Assembly (NCBI GenBank): GCA_001189275.1
Contig: CP012158.1
Span: forward strand, 930,001 to 994,000
Reading direction: 5' to 3'
DNA: 64,000 nucleotides
From: Pyrobaculum sp. WP30
Lineage (GTDB): Archaea > Thermoproteota > Thermoprotei > Thermoproteales > Thermoproteaceae
The position numbers and the translations under genes were made by a program. Position 1 is the stretch's first letter. Each line of letters begins with the position of its first letter. Positions 17,700 to 25,292 of this stretch are shown piece after piece. A model generated the notes under the pieces. That model was not told the origin of the DNA. It ran no database searches and saw nothing but the letters and a program-made list of their open reading frames with translations.

Positions 17700-18710
17700 A
17701 TGCCACAGGTAATTCAGTGGGTGAACCCCAAGGAGGGGGAGATCATATGGCGCTACCCCGTCGACAGGATCGAATGGGGCGCCCAACTCATCGTGGAGGA
17801 GTGGCAGGCCGCCGTCTTTATGAGAGACGGCAAGGTCTACGACGTCTTCCGGGCGGGCCGCCACACCTTAACCACGGCGAACCTCCCCCTCCTAACCCAG
17901 GCCCTGTCCAGGGTGGCCGGCTTCGAGAAGTCGCCTTTCACTGCCGTGGTGATCTTCGTCTCGCTGAAGCAGCACCAGCTTCCCTTCGGCGGCAGGGGGC
18001 AGACTGTGGAGCTTGCGCCGATACAGTTCTACGGCACGGCGTGGTTCCGCGTCGCCGACCCGGCGCTCTTCGTCACCCAGGTGGTGGGGGGACAGAACAT
18101 ATACACCACAGAAGACCTGCAGAAGTTCCTACGGGGCTACTTCAACGAGCTCCTCATGGCCGAGCTCTCCAGGCAGTCCATCTTCACCATATACGGCAAC
18201 CTCGACCAGGTGAGCTTCATCGCCAAAAACGTGCTGGACCCCAACATGAGGCGCATCGGGCTTGAGCTGATAGACCTCAAATTCGAGGGGCTCGACGTGA
18301 CGGACCCCGTCTGGAGAGACCGCCTCTTCTACATAAGAGCCACCGGCGTCAACCCCGCCGAGTACCTCCGCATGGAGACCGTACAGAAGGCCGCGGCGGA
18401 GCTCGGCAAAAGCCCCGGCGCCGCCGCCGGCACCGGCATAGTGCTGATACCGCCCCTGCTTTGGCCCCAGCAGACCCAACAACAGCCCGCCCCCCAGCCG
18501 CAACAGCAACAACAACCCGCCACAATGGGCGCCGCAGTCGCCGCGGCGCAGCAAGGCGTGCGGTGCCCCCAGTGCGGCTACGTGAACCCGCCGGGGGCTA
18601 AGTTCTGCATCAACTGCGGCTACATGCTTGGGAAGAAGTGTCCTCAGTGCGGCCACATAAACCCGCCTGAGGCGAAGTTCTGCATGAACTGCGGGGCTAA
18701 GCTGGAATGA
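17700..18710 (+). CDS. SPFH/band-7 protein with C-terminal double zinc ribbon
   Basis: 336 residues. The N-terminal 230 are an SPFH (stomatin/prohibitin-like) domain of the kind annotated as virion-core-protein-like: EEWQAAVFMRDGKVYDVFRAG, TLTTANLPLLTQ, FYIRATGVNPAEYLRMETVQ. A Gln/Pro linker (about 260-285) leads to two zinc ribbons, CPQCGYVNPPGAKFCINCG and CPQCGHINPPEAKFCMNCG. Such proteins may form membrane-associated or cytosolic oligomers; the role is unknown. First gene of an operon with the next two (ATGA overlaps). TATATTTAAA-like box at 17671-17680. Confidence 0.85.
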   Translation: MPQVIQWVNPKEGEIIWRYPVDRIEWGAQLIVEEWQAAVFMRDGKVYDVFRAGRHTLTTANLPLLTQALSRVAGFEKSPFTAVVIFVSLKQHQLPFGGRGQTVELAPIQFYGTAWFRVADPALFVTQVVGGQNIYTTEDLQKFLRGYFNELLMAELSRQSIFTIYGNLDQVSFIAKNVLDPNMRRIGLELIDLKFEGLDVTDPVWRDRLFYIRATGVNPAEYLRMETVQKAAAELGKSPGAAAGTGIVLIPPLLWPQQTQQQPAPQPQQQQQPATMGAAVAAAQQGVRCPQCGYVNPPGAKFCINCGYMLGKKCPQCGHINPPEAKFCMNCGAKLE

Positions 18711-19003
18711 CGCCGGGCGAGACCGCCGCGGCCATTGCGGCGCTGGCGGTGGGGATATACTTAATAGCCGCCTCCCTAGGCGCAGTCCAGCTCGCCGTGA
18801 ACCAGCTGGTGGGCCTTGCCGTCGGCGTCTTCGGAGCGGCCTACATACTCGCCGGGCGCACCAGGGAGTCGGCCTTCTGGGGCGGCGTCTTGGCCATACT
18901 AGGCGTCGCCGTGGCCGCAGGCGGAGGGGCACCGCCGTTGTTCCTCCTCGGCGTCATCCTCGTGTTTGTATCCCTCTTCGCCCTAGTCGCCGGCAGGAGA
19001 TGA
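18707..19003 (+). CDS. small membrane protein of the SPFH operon
   Basis: 98 residues with three or four transmembrane helices (AAIAALAVGIYLIAASLGAV, LVGLAVGVFGAAYILAG, WGGVLAILGVAVAAGG, PLFLLGVILVFVSLFALVAG). It overlaps the SPFH gene by ATGA and is itself overlapped by the DUF1152 gene, so tight coupling is likely. It could be the membrane partner of the SPFH protein (inference from context only). Confidence 0.75.
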   Translation: MTPGETAAAIAALAVGIYLIAASLGAVQLAVNQLVGLAVGVFGAAYILAGRTRESAFWGGVLAILGVAVAAGGGAPPLFLLGVILVFVSLFALVAGRR

Positions 19004-19920
19004 CTCTCTACCTCGCCATAGGCGGAGGAGGAGACGTGGTGATGGCCGCCGCCCTCGCCGGCGACGAGGCGGTGGGCCAGATCCCCTGGGAGAGATATGT
19101 GGTAGACCCCACGCCGGGCCCGGTGCCGCCAGACGCGCTGAGGGAGGTGGCGAAGGCCGGGGAGGGCCTCTACCTCGCGACCCCACGGAGCTACGTGGAG
19201 CGGGGCGGCCGGCGGTTCAAAACCCAGGGCATGTGCGTCGCCGAGGTGCTGAACAAGTCCGTATATCTGGTGGACCCCTACAGGCGGCCCAGCGAGCTGG
19301 CCAAAACCCTCGCCAGCTTCGGCAGGATAATCGGCGTAGACGTGGGAGGAGACGTCTTAGGCGTCGGTTGCGAGGAGTCTCTGGGTAGCCCGCTGGCGGA
19401 CGCCTACGGCTTAGCCGTCTTGGCGAGACTCGCCGAGATGGGCGCGGAGACTGAGCTGTGGGTCATGTCGCCTGGCGCCGACGGGGAGCTGGATAGGGAG
19501 TACGTCCTCCAGAGGGCGGCAACGGCGGCGCGGGCCGGGGGGCTGATAGGCCTCGTGGGGCTCGCCAGGGGGGAGGTTGAGGTTCTTTCCCGCCTCGTGG
19601 AGACCTGCGTCACCGAGGCCTCGGCGGTGGCGGTGCGCGCGTTTAGGGGGGAACACGGCGTGTCGACGCTGAGGGGAGGCCTCAGGAGAGTTAAGGTGGA
19701 TCTCTGCGCCGCCGCCGGCCTCCGGCTTGACCCCAAGACAATCCTCGGGATGAATAAGGCGGCCCGGTTGATATACGAAAAGGACGCCCCCATAGACGCA
19801 GCCGCCGACCTCCTCCTGGCCGAGGGCATACCCACGGAGCTCCACCTGGAGAAGCTACTGGCGCAGGGCCTTGACCCCCGCGCCGCCGTGGAGGAGCTGA
19901 GGAAAAAGAAACATTGCTAA
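19000..19920 (+). CDS. DUF1152 family protein
   Basis: 306 residues. LAIGGGGDVVMAAALAG is a glycine-rich nucleotide-binding-like loop that opens DUF1152 proteins. FGRIIGVDVGGDVLG and WVMSPGADGELDREYV are further family blocks. Function unknown; the family is common in archaea and sporadic in bacteria. It ends GLDPRAAVEELRKKKHC. A decayed copy of this same C-terminus lies at 31446-31594. Last gene of the SPFH operon; convergent 4-nt overlap with the next gene. Confidence 0.85.
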   Translation: MTLYLAIGGGGDVVMAAALAGDEAVGQIPWERYVVDPTPGPVPPDALREVAKAGEGLYLATPRSYVERGGRRFKTQGMCVAEVLNKSVYLVDPYRRPSELAKTLASFGRIIGVDVGGDVLGVGCEESLGSPLADAYGLAVLARLAEMGAETELWVMSPGADGELDREYVLQRAATAARAGGLIGLVGLARGEVEVLSRLVETCVTEASAVAVRAFRGEHGVSTLRGGLRRVKVDLCAAAGLRLDPKTILGMNKAARLIYEKDAPIDAAADLLLAEGIPTELHLEKLLAQGLDPRAAVEELRKKKHC

Positions 19921-20768
19921 GCCTTCGCCGCCTGGGCCGACTTAGCCTCCTGTAGCAGTTGCCTATACCTCCCACCGTCGAAAGGCCCCACCTTGGCGGC
20001 GACGCTTTCGATATTTACCTTTATTGTCAAGGCCTGGCCGTGCACCGTCACGTTGAGGAAGACGGTGCCGCCCACCGTGAGCTGAACGCCGGCGAACTCG
20101 CAGACGTTAGCCACGTAGGTGCCCGCGCCACTTCCCCGCAGGTCGCCCAGAATCTGGGCGAAGACCTCGGGCCCCAGATACCCCCTCTCTTCGTATAGGG
20201 TGCCGGCGTATCCGAGGTGCGTGCACCGGCCCTTCTCCGCCCTAGTCACGTTGACCCCGCGGAGGAGGTACAACATGGCGCTGTCGGCCGCCGCGGTCTC
20301 CGCTTGGCACTGCCCCGCGGCGCAGCTCACTACATACGTCAAGTTGCCCTCCGTCGCCGACTTAAACGTGATCTTGACCGGCCCCCGAGGCGGCAGATTC
20401 ATCACAAACTCGCCAAAGCTGTAGTTACCCGCCGGCCCCACCCCCACCACGTTCCAGCCGCTCATCTTCACTGAAATATCACCAACATAAACCGTCACAG
20501 TCACCGTGTAGTTAACCTCGTAATTCCTAGCCCCAAACGGTGGCTGCGCGGCGGCGGGCGTGGACGTCGTTGATGCGGCAGGAGGAGTCGCGGTCTGCGG
20601 AGTCGACGCCGTCGACCTGGCGCTCTCCGGCGCCGTCGCAGATGTCTGCGGCGTCTGAGTGGTCGTGGGCGTCGGGGTCCCCGCCGCGCCTTTCTGGGCT
20701 GTGTATAGGAAGTAGAGCGCGGCACCCGCCACGAGGATCAGCACCAGAACCACCCCAACTTTGTTCAT
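19917..20768 (-). CDS. membrane-anchored extracytoplasmic protein with Thr/Pro-rich stalk
   Basis: 283 residues. One N-terminal hydrophobic helix (VGVVLVLILVAGAALYFLYT) serves as uncleaved anchor or signal. A Thr/Ser/Pro/Ala stalk of about 50 residues follows, then a beta-rich domain with four cysteines (VVSCAAGQCQ, GRCTHLGYAG, ANVCEFAG) and several N-x-[ST] sequons. Probably a glycosylated surface protein. TTTTTAAC at about 20790-20797 is placed for the ATG at 20768. It does not carry the five-copy promoter element of the neighbouring genes. Confidence 0.75.
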   Translation of the reverse strand: MNKVGVVLVLILVAGAALYFLYTAQKGAAGTPTPTTTQTPQTSATAPESARSTASTPQTATPPAASTTSTPAAAQPPFGARNYEVNYTVTVTVYVGDISVKMSGWNVVGVGPAGNYSFGEFVMNLPPRGPVKITFKSATEGNLTYVVSCAAGQCQAETAAADSAMLYLLRGVNVTRAEKGRCTHLGYAGTLYEERGYLGPEVFAQILGDLRGSGAGTYVANVCEFAGVQLTVGGTVFLNVTVHGQALTIKVNIESVAAKVGPFDGGRYRQLLQEAKSAQAAKA

Positions 20769-20813
20769 AGAGACGGCGAGAGGCGTTGTTAAAAAGGTTT
20801 CGTCTCTACATGG

Positions 20814-21095
20814 CTACTTCCGCCGCTTTTCGAAGGGGTCCTCCCGGCCCAGCACTTCGCTTAACAGCCTCTCCAGCTCGGCCGCCACCTCAGCGCCTTT
20901 AGGCGTCAGGTAGACGACCTCGCCGTCTGTCACGTAGCCGCGCTCCACGAGAAACTGGAGGTACTCCTGAAACCTGCGGTAGTTAACCCTAGCCACAGCC
21001 GCCAGCCGCGACCTAGGCATGGGCCCGCCCATAAGCGCATGCAGAATCCTCGCCACCACGTAGACGTCAGGTAAGAAGCCTCCGCGCCCGCTCAT
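20814..21095 (-). CDS. winged-helix DNA-binding protein (HTH_45-like)
   Basis: 93 residues, almost all one winged helix: VYVVARILHALMGGPMPRSR, LAAVARVNYRRFQEYLQFLV (recognition helix), then the wing GYVTDGEVVYLTPKGAEV. The shape matches archaeal HTH_45 single-domain regulators, and it resembles the gene at 46510-46767. It overlaps the upstream membrane-protein gene by 29 nt, so both are read from the promoter with shared element (a) at 21837-21864. That places it in the shared-promoter group, and it could be the regulator that binds the element (inference). Confidence 0.8.
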   Translation of the reverse strand: MSGRGGFLPDVYVVARILHALMGGPMPRSRLAAVARVNYRRFQEYLQFLVERGYVTDGEVVYLTPKGAEVAAELERLLSEVLGREDPFEKRRK

Positions 21096-21711
21096 AAAAC
21101 TCTAAAGCCCTACGCACCCCCTCCGCCGAGCTCCCCAAAGCCCGCCAAAACGCCACGAGCGACGCGACGGCTGCGGTGTACCCCACCGCCAAGGCCAGAA
21201 AAGCCGCGGTTTCCCACAGAAACGGCATGTACACCTTCCCATCCACCATAAACACGACGACGCTCTCTCCAGGCGGCCCGCCGCCGGGCACGGCCCTCAC
21301 CACCCTAGTCGTGTAGAACGTCAAGTTCCCCACGGCCGAGCTCCCCTGGACCTCCACATAGAGCAGATGCGGCGGGTGGAGAAACACAGCCACAGAGAGG
21401 GCGGCCAGAGCCGCCATCGCCGCCGCAGCCAGCGCCTTGAGCGGGGCCGCGGCCACGCAGACGCGCCTCCACCTGTAGAGATACTCCAACGCCTCAAGCC
21501 CCTCCATACGCCTCCCACCCGGCACGAAGAGTGCCGCCAAAGCCGCCGCCGCGGCCGCCAAGTAGCCCCACGGCCCCACAACCCCGCCGAGGTACAACAC
21601 GTGGACGTACACCCCACCCCACACAGCCACAAGACTGGGGACGAGAACCCTCACCGCCGCCTCGCAACGACCAGCCAAAACAGGCAGAGAGGAGCCTACG
21701 TCAAGCGACAT
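21067..21711 (-). CDS. membrane protein of the regulator operon
   Basis: About 214 residues from the ATG at 21711, which has GAGG 5 nt upstream. Predicted helices: VLVPSLVAVWGGVYVHVLYL, YLAAAAAALAALFVP, a stretch PLKALAAAAMAALAALSVAV, an extracytoplasmic part with an N-x-T site, and AAFLALAVGYTAAVASLVAF. The frame stays open up to a GTG at 21819, but that codon lies only about 10 nt from the TATA box and so upstream of the expected transcript start. No family recognised. Co-transcribed with the downstream winged-helix gene. Confidence 0.6.
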   Translation of the reverse strand: MSLDVGSSLPVLAGRCEAAVRVLVPSLVAVWGGVYVHVLYLGGVVGPWGYLAAAAAALAALFVPGGRRMEGLEALEYLYRWRRVCVAAAPLKALAAAAMAALAALSVAVFLHPPHLLYVEVQGSSAVGNLTFYTTRVVRAVPGGGPPGESVVVFMVDGKVYMPFLWETAAFLALAVGYTAAVASLVAFWRALGSSAEGVRRALEFYERARRLLT

Positions 21712-21805
21712 ACGCCTCAAAGCCCAGGTCCGACGCAGTGCTCCGCGAAGCCCCGCCGTAGATGCGACCACATCCGCAAAACCAGATGCAGAAGGCCCCC
21801 GGCAT
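21701..21805 (-). CDS. short leaderless upstream ORF, 34 codons
   Basis: The ATG at 21805 is exactly 20 nt after the TTTATAA box of promoter copy (a), the same spacing as the starts of the other four genes with this promoter. It opens MPGAFCIWFCGCGRIYGG, rich in Cys, and ends at TGA 21701, overlapping the ATG of the membrane-protein gene in another frame by 11 nt. It could be a translated leader peptide that couples translation to the downstream gene, or a frameshifted N-terminus. Speculative. Confidence 0.3.
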   Translation of the reverse strand: MPGAFCIWFCGCGRIYGGASRSTASDLGFEAYVA

Positions 21806-21836
21806 ATGCCGGCGTGCACTCCGGGTTATAAACTTG

Positions 21837-21864
21837 ATGTACTCCAGGTATGAAAAATTTAAAA
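21837..21864 (-). promoter_or_regulatory. shared promoter element, copy (a)
   Basis: One of five copies. On the plus strand it reads TGTACTCCAGGTATGAAAAA preceded by A and followed by TTTAAAA. A TTATAA TATA box lies 5 nt to its left (downstream on the transcribed minus strand). This copy serves the operon with the membrane protein and the winged-helix gene. Confidence 0.85.
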
Positions 21865-21874
21865 AGTGGAGGGG

Positions 21875-22657
21875 TTACTGGTAGTACAGCGTCAAGGTGC
21901 CGCTGTATGTAACCGCGGCGGTGCCTTGGTTAATCACCACAGCATACACGGTCTGCGACGGGTCCACGGGGAACTGCGTCGAGATCCTTGTGCCCAATGT
22001 ACACGCCAGCTGGCCGATCCTCGCGTACGCATCTACATAGCCCACACATACGTTAGACGCAGGACTCCAGCTTACGTCAAACTGCATAGCCAAGACGCCG
22101 GAGTATGGGCCATAAGAACCGGCAGAAGAGGGCGCCAGCGTGCCGGAGATGGGCACCACCACGCGGACAATCGCAGGCTCCGGACCCCTCTCCACCATTA
22201 CGCCCGGAGGCACCACCTCCACTATCTTACTCACAAAAGTCTCATTTGTAACTTCGTCGATGACCAGAAGCTGGTCCCCCACCAACTTGGCCTTGTAGTA
22301 CTTGACGCCAGCCGGCGCAGGCGCCTCAGGCACGCGGTCCACCCTATCCACACGCACAGACTCCACAAAACGCACCTTCACCCGAGCCACCTCGCCACCA
22401 CTCCCAGGATCCACCAACACAAGAATGTCGTTTTCCAGCCTCGCCACAAACAACTTCACGCTTGAATTCGCAAAAGGCGCCGCCACCCGGGCCACCTCCT
22501 TGCCAGTCCGGGGATCAATAAACTTAACAACATCGCCCTCCACCCCGGAAATATAATACTCCCGCCCGCCGTGACCACTCCCAAGCTGAGTAGCCGCCGC
22601 CAACGCCGCCGCAACCACAGCCAACGCCACAATCCCCAAGACCCAAACCTTCGCCAT
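21875..22657 (-). CDS. secreted or anchored beta-rich protein
   Basis: 260 residues. MAKVWVLGIVALAVVAAALAA is a signal peptide or anchor. The mature part begins with two similar units, DVVKFIDPRTGKEVARV and DILVLVDPGSGGEVARV, so it contains a short tandem repeat with the pattern D-[IV]-[VL]-x-[FL]-[IV]-D-P-x-[TS]-G-x-E-V-A-R-V. A third weaker unit (QLLVIDEVTNETFVSK) follows. The C-terminal domain is beta-rich with two Cys. Start ATG 22657 is 20 nt downstream of the TATA of promoter copy (b). No family recognised. Confidence 0.7.
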   Translation of the reverse strand: MAKVWVLGIVALAVVAAALAAATQLGSGHGGREYYISGVEGDVVKFIDPRTGKEVARVAAPFANSSVKLFVARLENDILVLVDPGSGGEVARVKVRFVESVRVDRVDRVPEAPAPAGVKYYKAKLVGDQLLVIDEVTNETFVSKIVEVVPPGVMVERGPEPAIVRVVVPISGTLAPSSAGSYGPYSGVLAMQFDVSWSPASNVCVGYVDAYARIGQLACTLGTRISTQFPVDPSQTVYAVVINQGTAAVTYSGTLTLYYQ

Positions 22658-22689
22658 CTCTCCGCTTTGTGAAAGGCGTTATAAGCCTT

Positions 22690-22717
22690 ATGTACTCCAG
22701 GTATGAAAAATTTAAAA
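22690..22717 (-). promoter_or_regulatory. shared promoter element, copy (b)
   Basis: Same 28-nt core as copy (a) and same 5-nt spacing to TTATAA. Here the TATA flank reads GCGTTATAAGCC, and the start codon is in a different frame relative to the element than in copies (c)-(e). This shows that the conservation is at the DNA level rather than coding. Confidence 0.85.
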
Positions 22718-22985
22718 ATGGATATATCACAAGTAATTGGGGTTTGAGCCGCTGTCTTCTGAGGATATGCGCCGCCGATGCGGCCGCCGTGAGCGTTTGC
22801 AGAGCTTTGACCTATCCACCCCGCGTTTAGACCAATGCCTAATGCATCAGACCCTCCGGCCTACGCGCAACGCCCCGCGCAGGCGGATGAACAAAGACAG
22901 ACGGGCCCGCCTTACATGTCAAACACGGGTTAAAACCGAAACGCTAGCCCCCGGCAAAGGGGGCCGGGGAGAGAGGAAAAAGGGT
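22718..22985. other. intergenic region without recognisable gene
   Basis: Between the shared promoter element (b) and the stop of the gene at 22986-24197. It contains a strong GC hairpin near 22952-22970 (GCCCCCGGCAAAGGGGGC) close to the 3' end of that gene, which might act as an RNA stability or termination structure. A plus-strand frame at 22737 has no promoter or family resemblance. Confidence 0.4.
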
Positions 22986-24197
22986 TTAGGAGTTTTCTAT
23001 CTCTCTTTCCATCCGCTCCACGGCTCTTTTACTATTTTCAACAATGGTCTTGAAGAAGTTAATTACTCTCTCCTCTTCTATGCCCCACAGCTGGGCCATG
23101 GCCTTGACGCGCTCCGGGTCGTTTAGTAACCTGAGGTATTTGTAGAGGTCGAAGTTGTAGATCATGTGCCGGGCCAATTTCTCCGGCGCGTAGACAAACG
23201 CCGCCGTCTTAATAGGCGGAACGTCTATAAAAGAGTCGGCGAAACACCGCCCCACAACGCCCACAGCCCCGACGACTTCGATGTCTAGGTAGTACAGATT
23301 CACCCATGCCTTCACATCATAATACGACACAATCGCGTTAGGACCCTGTGGGCCGCCAATCCACACCACAGGATACACCATCTCTGCAGAAGGCCTCCCC
23401 TGCAACATGGAGTTCGGAGATTTATGTCCCACACCCAACACCAAGTTGTTACCGCATGGGTCCAGCTCCACGCCTAGGTGCCTCCGGGTGAATTGTCTAA
23501 AGTCTTGGTCATCCATAACCATTAGGCGGACCGAGGAGCCGATGCCCATGGTTTCATTTTTATATGCCACCAATATGACGTAGCCGAGGTTGGATAGGAG
23601 GTAGAACTCCGAGATCTGGCGGTAGTTGGTGGATAGCCACCTGACGAACTCCTCCGGCGGCACCGTCTCGGGGTACGTCGCCGTGAGTCTAACTGCCTCC
23701 TCGAAGCTCTGGAACAGCAAGCTCCGGACAGACTCCCGCCACGCGGTGAAATTACCGCCAGCGTAAGTGGCAACCACAGTGTCGTTACGTTTAGGCTTCA
23801 GATAATACCTCTGCTCCGCAACCCGTAACATAACACCAGCGTCTATAAAGTCGTAAGGCGCCAGCTCCAGCTCTACAAACACAGGCGGCCCAAGATCCTT
23901 CGGCCGCGTCCTCGTCGTCGCGGCGGACTGCTCAGCAACCGCTGACTGCGGCGTAGTAGCGGCGGTGGCCGGCGTAGTAGAAGCCGGCGGGGCCTGCACG
24001 GTAGTAGTTGTCGAAGTCTGCTCGGCGGTGGTTGATACTGCGGCCGCCGGGGCGGCTGGTAGCGGCGTGGCAGGCTGGCGGTCTCCCGGCGGGGCGTAGG
24101 CGGGGGCGGGCGGCTGGCTGTTTACAGCCGCCACTAGCCCCAGCACCACCAGCAGAGCCACAGCCACCGGGATCAAAACGTACGTCCAGAGCCTCAT
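22986..24197 (-). CDS. membrane-anchored extracytoplasmic protein with long Thr/Ala/Pro stalk
   Basis: About 403 residues from the ATG at 24197 (ATGA overlap with the upstream gene). N-terminal anchor YVLIPVAVALLVVLGLVAAV, then a low-complexity stalk of about 90 residues (PATPLPAAPAAAVSTTAEQ and similar), then a globular domain of about 290 residues with N-x-T sites and two conserved-looking Cys. The C-terminus is helical (EERVINFFKTIVENSKRAVE). Resembles the architecture of the 19917-20768 protein. Second gene of the operon behind promoter copy (c). No family recognised. Confidence 0.7.
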   Translation of the reverse strand: MRLWTYVLIPVAVALLVVLGLVAAVNSQPPAPAYAPPGDRQPATPLPAAPAAAVSTTAEQTSTTTTVQAPPASTTPATAATTPQSAVAEQSAATTRTRPKDLGPPVFVELELAPYDFIDAGVMLRVAEQRYYLKPKRNDTVVATYAGGNFTAWRESVRSLLFQSFEEAVRLTATYPETVPPEEFVRWLSTNYRQISEFYLLSNLGYVILVAYKNETMGIGSSVRLMVMDDQDFRQFTRRHLGVELDPCGNNLVLGVGHKSPNSMLQGRPSAEMVYPVVWIGGPQGPNAIVSYYDVKAWVNLYYLDIEVVGAVGVVGRCFADSFIDVPPIKTAAFVYAPEKLARHMIYNFDLYKYLRLLNDPERVKAMAQLWGIEEERVINFFKTIVENSKRAVERMEREIENS

Positions 24198-24658
24198 GGC
24201 CACCACACCAGTGCCGTTATGGAGTAACTATAGACCACATTATTGCTTTGGCAGTATCCTAGGTATTGGTAGTTGCCCCAGGCGTCGTATTTCGCTAAGA
24301 AGGGGCCGAAAGATCCACTTCTTATCATAAGCCACGGATCTGTTGTGCTGCGTGCGTTAAGTATCGTTGCTTTGTTTACCGGTATACAAACCCAATTCAC
24401 CATTCTGCCGGCGTAGTTATCTGCGTAGAACCACGCCCAGCCGTCAGATATCTGGGAGCCTTGGCACCCGAAGTTGGAATATTCCCCTAGGGCGGTGATG
24501 TTGCCTCCTATCCAGGCGACATCATAACTGGGACCGGCGCCTACGGCGATTGCATAGTCGGCGCAGGAGGTACTTACCCAAGCGCTACCTGCATGTAGTA
24601 GGGCCGCGGCTATCAACGTCGCCAGCGCCACTATTTTTAGGAGCTGGGGTTTGGACAT
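24194..24658 (-). CDS. small secreted Cys-containing protein with shared leader
   Basis: 154 residues from the ATG at 24658. MSKPQLLKIVALATLIAAAL is a signal peptide whose first nine residues are shared with the genes starting at 27617 and 31330. Mature protein about 130 residues, rich in Trp/Tyr/Ser/Asn with four Cys (SCADYA, NFGCQG, WVCIPV, YCQSNN), suggesting a disulfide-stabilised exported domain. It has YSYSITALVWWP at the end. Its unusual composition for a cytosolic protein supports export. First gene of an operon with the anchored protein 22986-24197. Confidence 0.7.
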   Translation of the reverse strand: MSKPQLLKIVALATLIAAALLHAGSAWVSTSCADYAIAVGAGPSYDVAWIGGNITALGEYSNFGCQGSQISDGWAWFYADNYAGRMVNWVCIPVNKATILNARSTTDPWLMIRSGSFGPFLAKYDAWGNYQYLGYCQSNNVVYSYSITALVWWP

Positions 24659-24689
24659 GCCTCGCCGTGTGGGAGGGGTTATAAACCTC

Positions 24690-24717
24690 ATGTACTCCAG
24701 GTATGAAAAATTTAAAA
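24690..24717 (-). promoter_or_regulatory. shared promoter element, copy (c)
   Basis: Same core as the other copies, with GGTTATAAACC as TATA and 20 nt to the ATG at 24658. Together with copy (d) it is nearly identical over about 110 bp, reaching from the element through the first codons of the signal peptide. Confidence 0.85.
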
Positions 24718-24742
24718 GATGGATATGGGGAAGCCGAGCGTC

Positions 24743-25291
24743 TTAGCCCGTTTTGAGGTGGCGTCTGCCCACTAGGCGTGTTAGGTGGAGCGTGGCTAAT
24801 GTGGTGGCGTAGGTGATGAAGAACCTGGCCCAGTTGAGGTAGGTGGTCTCTGGGTTGTCGCCGATGGCGTAGAGCGCCCAGTCGGGCAACAAGTTGGCGA
24901 AGCGCAGAGGCGGCGCCGGCATGAGAGACAGCGCCAGTTGCGCCAGAAACACAACGACGACGCCTAAGAGGCCTCCCAGCCTCCACCCAGCCCAGAGAAG
25001 CCCAAGCCAGCCCCACACCAACACATAGATCTGAGACGCAAAGAGAAGAACGACGCCCCATAAATCCCGCTGTGCGAAGAAGGAAAGAGCCGCAACCGGC
25101 AGACCTACCGCCGCCGCCGAGAGGGCGAAACGCCGGCACTCCACAAAAACACAGACAGCGGAAACAACGGCCAAGACATACCCCACGTTAGCCCTAACCA
25201 GCTGCTGAACACCCCACCAAGGAGGCATGGCAGACGACAAAAAGACAAAAAACCCCAACAAAAAAAGAAGAATCGGCTTCCAGACCGACAT
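24743..25291 (-). CDS. polytopic membrane protein downstream of the 774-residue secreted protein
   Basis: 182 residues with about five transmembrane helices (WKPILLFLLGFFVFLSSAMP, ANVGYVLAVVSAVCVFV, LWGVVLLFASQIYVLVWGW, LLGVVVVFLAQLALSLM, FFITYATTLATLHLT). Its start lies one base beyond the stop of the upstream gene, so both are co-transcribed from promoter copy (d). Function unknown; it could help membrane attachment or export of the partner. Confidence 0.7.
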   Translation of the reverse strand: MSVWKPILLFLLGFFVFLSSAMPPWWGVQQLVRANVGYVLAVVSAVCVFVECRRFALSAAAVGLPVAALSFFAQRDLWGVVLLFASQIYVLVWGWLGLLWAGWRLGGLLGVVVVFLAQLALSLMPAPPLRFANLLPDWALYAIGDNPETTYLNWARFFITYATTLATLHLTRLVGRRHLKTG

Positions 25292-25292
25292 C

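Noticed and set aside
18129-18932. Minus-strand frame of 267 codons opposite the SPFH gene
   Set aside because: Antisense reading with extreme Arg/Leu/Gly content; the plus strand encodes zinc ribbons and SPFH motifs.
22737-23126. Plus-strand frame at the end of the 22986-24197 gene
   Set aside because: Overlaps the C-terminus of a supported gene, with no TATA box and no resemblance.
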